A DNA stretch of 64,000 nt from positions 1 to 64,000 of the forward strand of contig NZ_KB899391.1 in assembly GCF_000378185.1 (NCBI RefSeq), in the 5' to 3' direction. The position numbers and the translations under genes were made by a program. A model generated the notes under the pieces. It did no database searches, had not been told where the DNA came from, and saw only the letters and a program-made list of their open reading frames with translations. Of this stretch, positions 63,009 to 64,000 are shown one piece after another. Positions within the stretch are counted from its first letter, which is position 1; every line of letters begins with the position of its first letter. The DNA is from Salinimonas chungwhensis DSM 16280. GTDB taxonomy: Bacteria; Pseudomonadota; Gammaproteobacteria; Enterobacterales; Alteromonadaceae.

Positions 63009-64000
63009 TCAGAAAAATGCCTGAAGACCTGTTTGGGCGCGCCCCATTATCAGCCCGTGAACATCGTATGTGCCCTCGTAGGTATTGACGGTCTCAAGAT
63101 TCAGCATATGCCGCATAATGTGATATTCGTCGGCAATTCCATTGCCGCCATGCATATCCCTGGATTTTCGCGCAATATCCAGAGCTTTTGCGCAGTTGTT
63201 GCGTTTTACCATAGAAATCATGGTCGGGTCGAACTGGCGGTTATCGATGAGTCGGCCTACCCGCAATGACGCCTGAAGGCCCAGTGTAATTTCGGTTTGC
63301 ATGTCTGCCAGTTTTGTTTGAAAAAGCTGAGTCTGGGCGAGTGGACGACCGAACTGATGACGGTCAAGACCGTATTGTCGCGCGGCATGCCAGCAAAATT
63401 CTGCCGCTCCCATAGCGCCCCATGAAATGCCATAGCGGGCCATGTTCAGACAGCTAAAGGGCCCTTTTAACCCTTTAACTTCAGGTAACATGTTCTCAGC
63501 CGGGACAAAGACATCTTCCATCACAATTTCGCCGGTAATCGACGCTTTTAGCGATAATTTTCCGGTTATCTCAGGCGTGCTTAAGCCGCTCATGCCACGC
63601 TCTAATAGAAATCCCCGAATAGTGTCATCTTCCTCAGTATGCTTTGCCCACACCACAAAGACATCGGCAATGGGTGAATTAGTGATCCACATTTTGCTGC
63701 CATTTAGCTTAAATCCGCCATCGACCTTTGTTGCCCGGGTTTTCATTGCAGCAGGATCGGAGCCGGCATCCGGCTCAGTTAAGCCAAAACACCCTATCCA
63801 CTCGCCGGAAGCCAGCTTTGGCAAAAATTTTTCTTTTTGCGCAGTTGAGCCAAATGCGTTTATGGGATGCATAACCAATGACGACTGCACACTCATGGCG
63901 CTGCGATACCCGCTATCGACACGCTCGACTTCACGGGCAATCAGACCATAGGTAACATAATTGACACCGGGACACCCAAACCCTTCAATAGTGGCGCCCA
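63009..64000 (-). CDS. gcdH: glutaryl-CoA dehydrogenase (acyl-CoA dehydrogenase family), partial
   Basis: The C-terminal 330 residues of an acyl-CoA dehydrogenase; the 5' end lies beyond 64000, so the Met at 63896 is internal. FAD/substrate motifs: [77 protein letters not shown], and the catalytic Glu in [11 protein letters not shown]. These, including the NTYEGT..VH end, match glutaryl-CoA dehydrogenase (lysine and tryptophan degradation: glutaryl-CoA to crotonyl-CoA). Convergent with cioB. Confidence 0.88.
   Translation of the reverse strand, partial: GATIEGFGCPGVNYVTYGLIAREVERVDSGYRSAMSVQSSLVMHPINAFGSTAQKEKFLPKLASGEWIGCFGLTEPDAGSDPAAMKTRATKVDGGFKLNGSKMWITNSPIADVFVVWAKHTEEDDTIRGFLLERGMSGLSTPEITGKLSLKASITGEIVMEDVFVPAENMLPEVKGLKGPFSCLNMARYGISWGAMGAAEFCWHAARQYGLDRHQFGRPLAQTQLFQTKLADMQTEITLGLQASLRVGRLIDNRQFDPTMISMVKRNNCAKALDIARKSRDMHGGNGIADEYHIMRHMLNLETVNTYEGTYDVHGLIMGRAQTGLQAFF

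Noticed and set aside
1..64000. CRISPR arrays, tRNA genes and prophage
   Set aside because: No regularly spaced repeats, tRNA-like cloverleaf sequences or phage structural genes were recognised by eye in the window.

Overview
The window looks like a chromosomal segment of a marine gammaproteobacterium of the Alteromonadales (Alteromonas-like). The grounds are the 16S 5' end at the left edge, a full gammaproteobacterial spc-alpha ribosomal operon, a Na+-motor motX gene beside rnr, and E. coli-like Ugd, RmlABCD, SecY and UbiD. This assignment is inference from sequence features, not a database result.

Layout. 1-520: the 5' end of a 16S rRNA gene reading leftward, its boxA leader and two tandem rrn promoters. 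681-1445: a secreted protein built of 15-residue repeats. 1627-36876: a polysaccharide/glycoconjugate locus of about 35 kb. It holds a dTDP-rhamnose operon (rmlACDB) with ugd, GDP-fucose synthesis (gmd, fcl), very large modular glycosyltransferases, two PAPS-type sulfotransferases, an AlgX/AlgJ-like acyltransferase, a GDSL/SGNH esterase, a fucosyltransferase candidate and FkbM-type methyltransferases. The right half (about 20.7-36 kb) is visibly AT-rich and carries an intact IS256-family element with an 8-bp target duplication and an IS3-family element inserted in an IS30 remnant. No Wzx/Wzy, Wza/Wzc or ABC exporter is present here, so assembly and export of the glycan must be encoded elsewhere or use another route.

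37421-46095: alpha and spc ribosomal operons (rplN to rplQ, including secY, rpmJ and rpoA) on the minus strand. They start directly at rplN, and the S10 operon that usually precedes rplN is not adjacent. 46352-48010: a secreted subtilase. 48561-52744: rlmB, rnr, motX and a small conserved gene.

52942-64000: mostly plus-strand housekeeping genes: ubiD, a Fre-type flavin reductase, an M28 peptidase, a periplasmic solute-binding-like protein, a stress-type group (Rho_N-like protein, SDR, DUF421), a GbsR/MarR regulator followed by a cyanide-insensitive-type cytochrome bd oxidase (two subunits), and the partial end of a glutaryl-CoA dehydrogenase gene.

How the parts work together. RmlABCD, Ugd, Gmd and Fcl would supply dTDP-rhamnose, UDP-glucuronate and GDP-fucose. 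The transferases would place these sugars, and the sulfotransferases, acyltransferase and esterase would decorate the product. This fits an acidic, sulfated, fucose/rhamnose-containing surface glycan. The most notable observation is the module shuffling among the giant glycosyltransferases: a shared helical linker plus GT2 core, WYL-YPDV repeats, DUF616-like domains, and a duplicated GT-A domain whose second copy has lost its DxD motif.
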